A stretch of DNA of 64,000 nt, taken from assembly GCA_035258605.1 (NCBI GenBank), contig DATFXD010000160.1, forward strand, positions 1 to 64,000, in the 5' to 3' direction. Shown here in pieces: positions 62,143 to 64,000 of this stretch. A model generated the notes under the pieces. It had not been told where the DNA came from. It did no database searches and saw nothing but the letters and a program-made list of their open reading frames with translations. A program made the position numbers and the translations under genes. Numbering within the stretch: position 1 is the stretch's first letter; each line of letters opens with the position of its first letter. This stretch comes from AWTP1-13 sp035258605. Its GTDB lineage: Bacteria; Pseudomonadota; Alphaproteobacteria; Rhizobiales; Hyphomicrobiaceae.

Positions 62143-62598
62143 ATGAAGGTCACTAGAGGAGACCTGGTCAAGCTTGCGTTGGAGGGGCGGTTCGATGTGA
62201 TCGTGCACGGTTGTAATTGTCAGTGCGTCATGGGGGCGGGCATTGCAAAGACCATTAAGCAGACCTTTCCTGAGGCCTACAAGGCCGACCTGGCGACGTT
62301 AAAGGGCAGCCGCGGAAAATTGGGGTCGATATCCGCTGCAACAGTTACGCGTGGAGGCCGCCACATCACGGTTGTCAACGGTTATACGCAGTTCCATTGG
62401 CGCGGGGCTGGGGTGCTCGTCGATTACGACGCTGTAAGAGCTGTCATGGCGGAAGTTAAAACGAGATTCGGTGGCTGCCGCTTCGGCTACCCCAAGATAG
62501 GGGCTGGTCTCGCAAAGGGTGACTGGAGCGTTATTGCAGAGATCATCGATCTCGAACTTGCAGGCGAGGATCACACCCTGGTGGAATTTACGCCCTGA
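62143..62598 (+). CDS. Macro-domain protein (ADP-ribose binding/phosphatase)
   Basis: A 151-residue single-domain macro protein. The ADP-ribose-binding elements are VIVHGCNCQCVMGAGIAK at about 19-36 and the GYPKIGAGLAKGDW loop at about 112-125, as in Poa1p/TARG1-like enzymes that remove ADP-ribose 1''-phosphate or deacylate ADP-ribosylated residues. The start is at 62143, after GGGAGG further upstream and ATG in MKVTRGDLVKLAL. No DarT-type toxin or other ADP-ribosyltransferase is nearby, so it is an orphan. Confidence 0.9.
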   Translation: MKVTRGDLVKLALEGRFDVIVHGCNCQCVMGAGIAKTIKQTFPEAYKADLATLKGSRGKLGSISAATVTRGGRHITVVNGYTQFHWRGAGVLVDYDAVRAVMAEVKTRFGGCRFGYPKIGAGLAKGDWSVIAEIIDLELAGEDHTLVEFTP

Positions 62599-62635
62599 GA
62601 ACGGCTCCGGGCGTCGTTCGGCAGGGCAGGCCTCC

Positions 62636-62893
62636 ATGTCTAATCAGGATTGTGCATTCATCGCCTCCCAGATACCGGTGTTGCCAAGCAACACGGAAGG
62701 CCAAGCCCATTCTAGCGTCAAGGTCCTGACGCCAACGTTCGAGCCCGGTTCCGATATTCCTGCCGACGTGCGCGAGCATAAACCATTACCCGACACTGTG
62801 ACCCAGCGGCTGCCCGCCCTGCGCGGCTATCAATATTTCTTGGCCGGGCAGGACATTGTGGTGGTGGGTAAGGGGGCAAAATCGCCTTCGTGA
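62636..62893 (+). CDS. Short DUF1236-type protein
   Basis: An 85-residue protein whose C-terminal half (DVREHKPLPDTVTQRLPALR, then YQYFLAGQDIVVV) resembles the DUF1236 repeat found in exported alphaproteobacterial proteins. Most DUF1236 proteins have a signal peptide and two repeats; here the N-terminus has no signal and only one repeat, so it may be truncated. The ATG at 62636 has no strong ribosome site. Confidence 0.6.
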   Translation: MSNQDCAFIASQIPVLPSNTEGQAHSSVKVLTPTFEPGSDIPADVREHKPLPDTVTQRLPALRGYQYFLAGQDIVVVGKGAKSPS

Positions 62894-63021
62894 TCGATGT
62901 TCGGGTTCGACCGTAGCAGTGTCCGGCCCAGGGCTCAGCGCCGGAAAGCGGACGAAGCGCGCTAACTGGAGCGCGCGCCCGCGAAAGTGAAACTCAAACG
63001 TCAGACCAATAACGACAGTCG

Positions 63022-63435
63022 TTAGTGCCAGAAATGAAACAGCCCAAGGCCAATGACCGTACCAACGAGGGCAGGTAAGAGCCAATGACGATGGCTGTCG
63101 CGATGATCATACCAATGATCATGATGGCGAGGGCGGTAGTAGGAATGCTTGGCGTAATGCGCTGCCTTCGCAACCCTATGGGAATGCTGGTGGTGGACTA
63201 CCCTCACCTTCTTACGAGGCCGTGCTTTCGCAACTTTATGGGAATGCTGGTGTCGGTGGACTGCTTTTGGCTTCTTTAGCTTGACGACCTTGACGACCTT
63301 GTACTTACCAGGTTCAGCGTTTGGCTTGGAACCTGTTACGTAGGATTGTTGGCGGGTGATAGCGCCTTGCCCAATAGACGAGGCGGGCGCAAGCGCAATT
63401 GCCACTGCCAGAGTGGCAGTCAGAATTTTCCTCAT
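63022..63435 (-). CDS. Secreted His/Lys-rich repeat protein
   Basis: A 137-residue protein: signal peptide (1-22, KILTATLAVAIALAPASSIG), a lysine-rich segment (KYKVVKVVKLKKPKA), two 20-residue histidine/lysine repeats (each with HQHSH followed by VAKA), a His/Tyr/Asp stretch (RPRHHDHWYDHRDSHRHW) and a C-terminal hydrophobic helix (LLPALVGTVIGLGLFHFW). The many histidines suggest metal binding at the cell surface or periplasm; this is inference. GGGGAA lies shortly before the ATG. Confidence 0.75.
   Translation of the reverse strand: MRKILTATLAVAIALAPASSIGQGAITRQQSYVTGSKPNAEPGKYKVVKVVKLKKPKAVHRHQHSHKVAKARPRKKVRVVHHQHSHRVAKAAHYAKHSYYRPRHHDHWYDHRDSHRHWLLPALVGTVIGLGLFHFWH
63165..63252. repeat. 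60-bp-period repeat inside the His/Lys-rich gene
   Basis: A 28-bp segment at 63165-63192 recurs at 63225-63252 with three mismatches, an exact 60-base period. It encodes the 20-residue protein repeat containing HQHSH. Confidence 0.85.
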
Positions 63436-64000
63436 GGATTGTTCCCCTGTCTAGAGTAACTATCATAGCCGTCGGGCGGCGCCGGGGCGGTCAGGTTGCG
63501 TACCGTTGCCTGCCTGCTTGAAGAATCGCTTGAAGTAGAGGCTGTAGGTTTTGCTGGCGCGCTCGGCTCGCGGAATTTTCGAAGATGGACAGCGGCACGC
63601 CCGCAGAGCGATCCCATCATGGCGATCTCTGGCACGATCGTGGTCTAGGCTTCGAAACGACAACGGCTGCGGTGGGATTGGCGCTCCCTGCGGGCCGCGC
63701 CAAGGCCGCATTCTATCAAACGAGCGGTCAGGTGGGATGCTCTTGAGTGTGGCAGCCATTGTGAATGATGCCATCGCGGCCGTTGGCAGAACCCTGGCGC
63801 GATGACGAGGCGCGTCGCGAACAGCTAACGGCACGGCATTGCCTGACGCGGTTAAAGACGAGCTCCACATTCATACGCAAGCTTTCTTCCGCTATCCGAA
63901 CGACCTCACGACATTGCTTTACCAGTACGTTTCCAAACATCGCGACGAAATTGGCGCGTCAGCAGATTTCTAGCGCGCATACTCATCAGGGATTGCTCTG
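63436..64000. other. Window-end gap, no firm gene
   Basis: About 565 bases up to the window end. Apart from the tentative small frame at 63839-63973, overlapping frames lack ribosome sites and family features. Confidence 0.45.
63839..63973 (+). CDS. Tentative 44-residue small protein
   Basis: A frame starting at a TTG reads PDAVKDELHIHTQAFFRYP and continues NDLTTLLYQYVSKHRDEIG before TAG. Its composition is balanced and protein-like compared with the arginine-rich frames around it. It has no ATG and no clear ribosome site, and may be the tail of a decayed gene. Function unknown. Confidence 0.25.
   Translation: MPDAVKDELHIHTQAFFRYPNDLTTLLYQYVSKHRDEIGASADF

Noticed and set aside
1..64000. CRISPR arrays, tRNA or rRNA genes, prophage, toxin-antitoxin pairs
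   Set aside because: No regularly spaced repeats, no tRNA-like T-loop/anticodon patterns, no phage structural or integrase genes, and no recognisable toxin beside the macro-domain gene were seen.

Overview
The window is 64 kb of high-GC DNA from an alphaproteobacterium. That placement rests on gene order (hemE next to the PPDK-regulator/RP001 gene, parAB-rsmG-mnmG-mnmE, secB/Tim44/mltA/smr) and on families typical of the class (DUF2794, DUF2865, DUF1236, HWE histidine kinases, an EcfG-type promoter). The order or family cannot be fixed from this sequence alone; a Rhodospirillales- or Hyphomicrobiales-like lineage would fit. I see no rRNA, tRNA, CRISPR array, prophage or intact insertion sequence.

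Region 1 (1-26 kb) looks like the chromosomal origin neighbourhood. Most genes left of about 16.5 kb run leftward: cysK, coaA, hisE, parB, parA, rsmG, mnmG, mnmE, rho, hemJ, hemE. Most genes right of 16.9 kb run rightward: PPDK regulator, maf, aroE, coaE, dnaQ, Tim44-like, mltA, smr. The 413-base gap between hemE and the PPDK-regulator gene holds an AT-rich patch and a perfect DnaA box, which is where Caulobacter and Rickettsia have their origin. Two parS sites (6359 and 8509) flank mnmG, 8-10 kb from this gap and close to parAB.

Region 2 (26-36 kb) is housekeeping and small accessory genes: DUF2865, pterin dehydratase, ThpR, the tesA/ybbA/ybbP divergent cluster, a BAX-inhibitor-1 membrane protein, an acetyltransferase, DUF2794 and a soluble PAS/HWE kinase.

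Region 3 (36-46.8 kb) is a rightward catabolic-looking run: HpsN/HisD-type dehydrogenase, SDR, hydantoinase/oxoprolinase A and B subunits, amidase, then Tex and an LLM-type oxidoreductase. It suggests breakdown of a cyclic amide or ureide, but the substrate is not identified.

Region 4 (46.8-56 kb) is the most unusual locus. A leftward operon encodes a NicO-family nickel/cobalt exporter, a membrane-anchored helical protein, a secreted metallo-beta-lactamase-fold hydrolase and two beta-propeller proteins. It is bracketed by a second NicO-family gene and by a divergent secreted mono-haem protein with an Ig-like and a propeller-like region. I do not recognise this combination as a described system.

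Region 5 (56-64 kb) is sparse and regulatory: a second HWE kinase, a secreted Tyr/Gly-rich protein with a well-matched EcfG general-stress promoter, an XRE regulator, a macro-domain protein, a short DUF1236 protein and a His/Lys-repeat secreted protein, separated by long gaps with no convincing genes.
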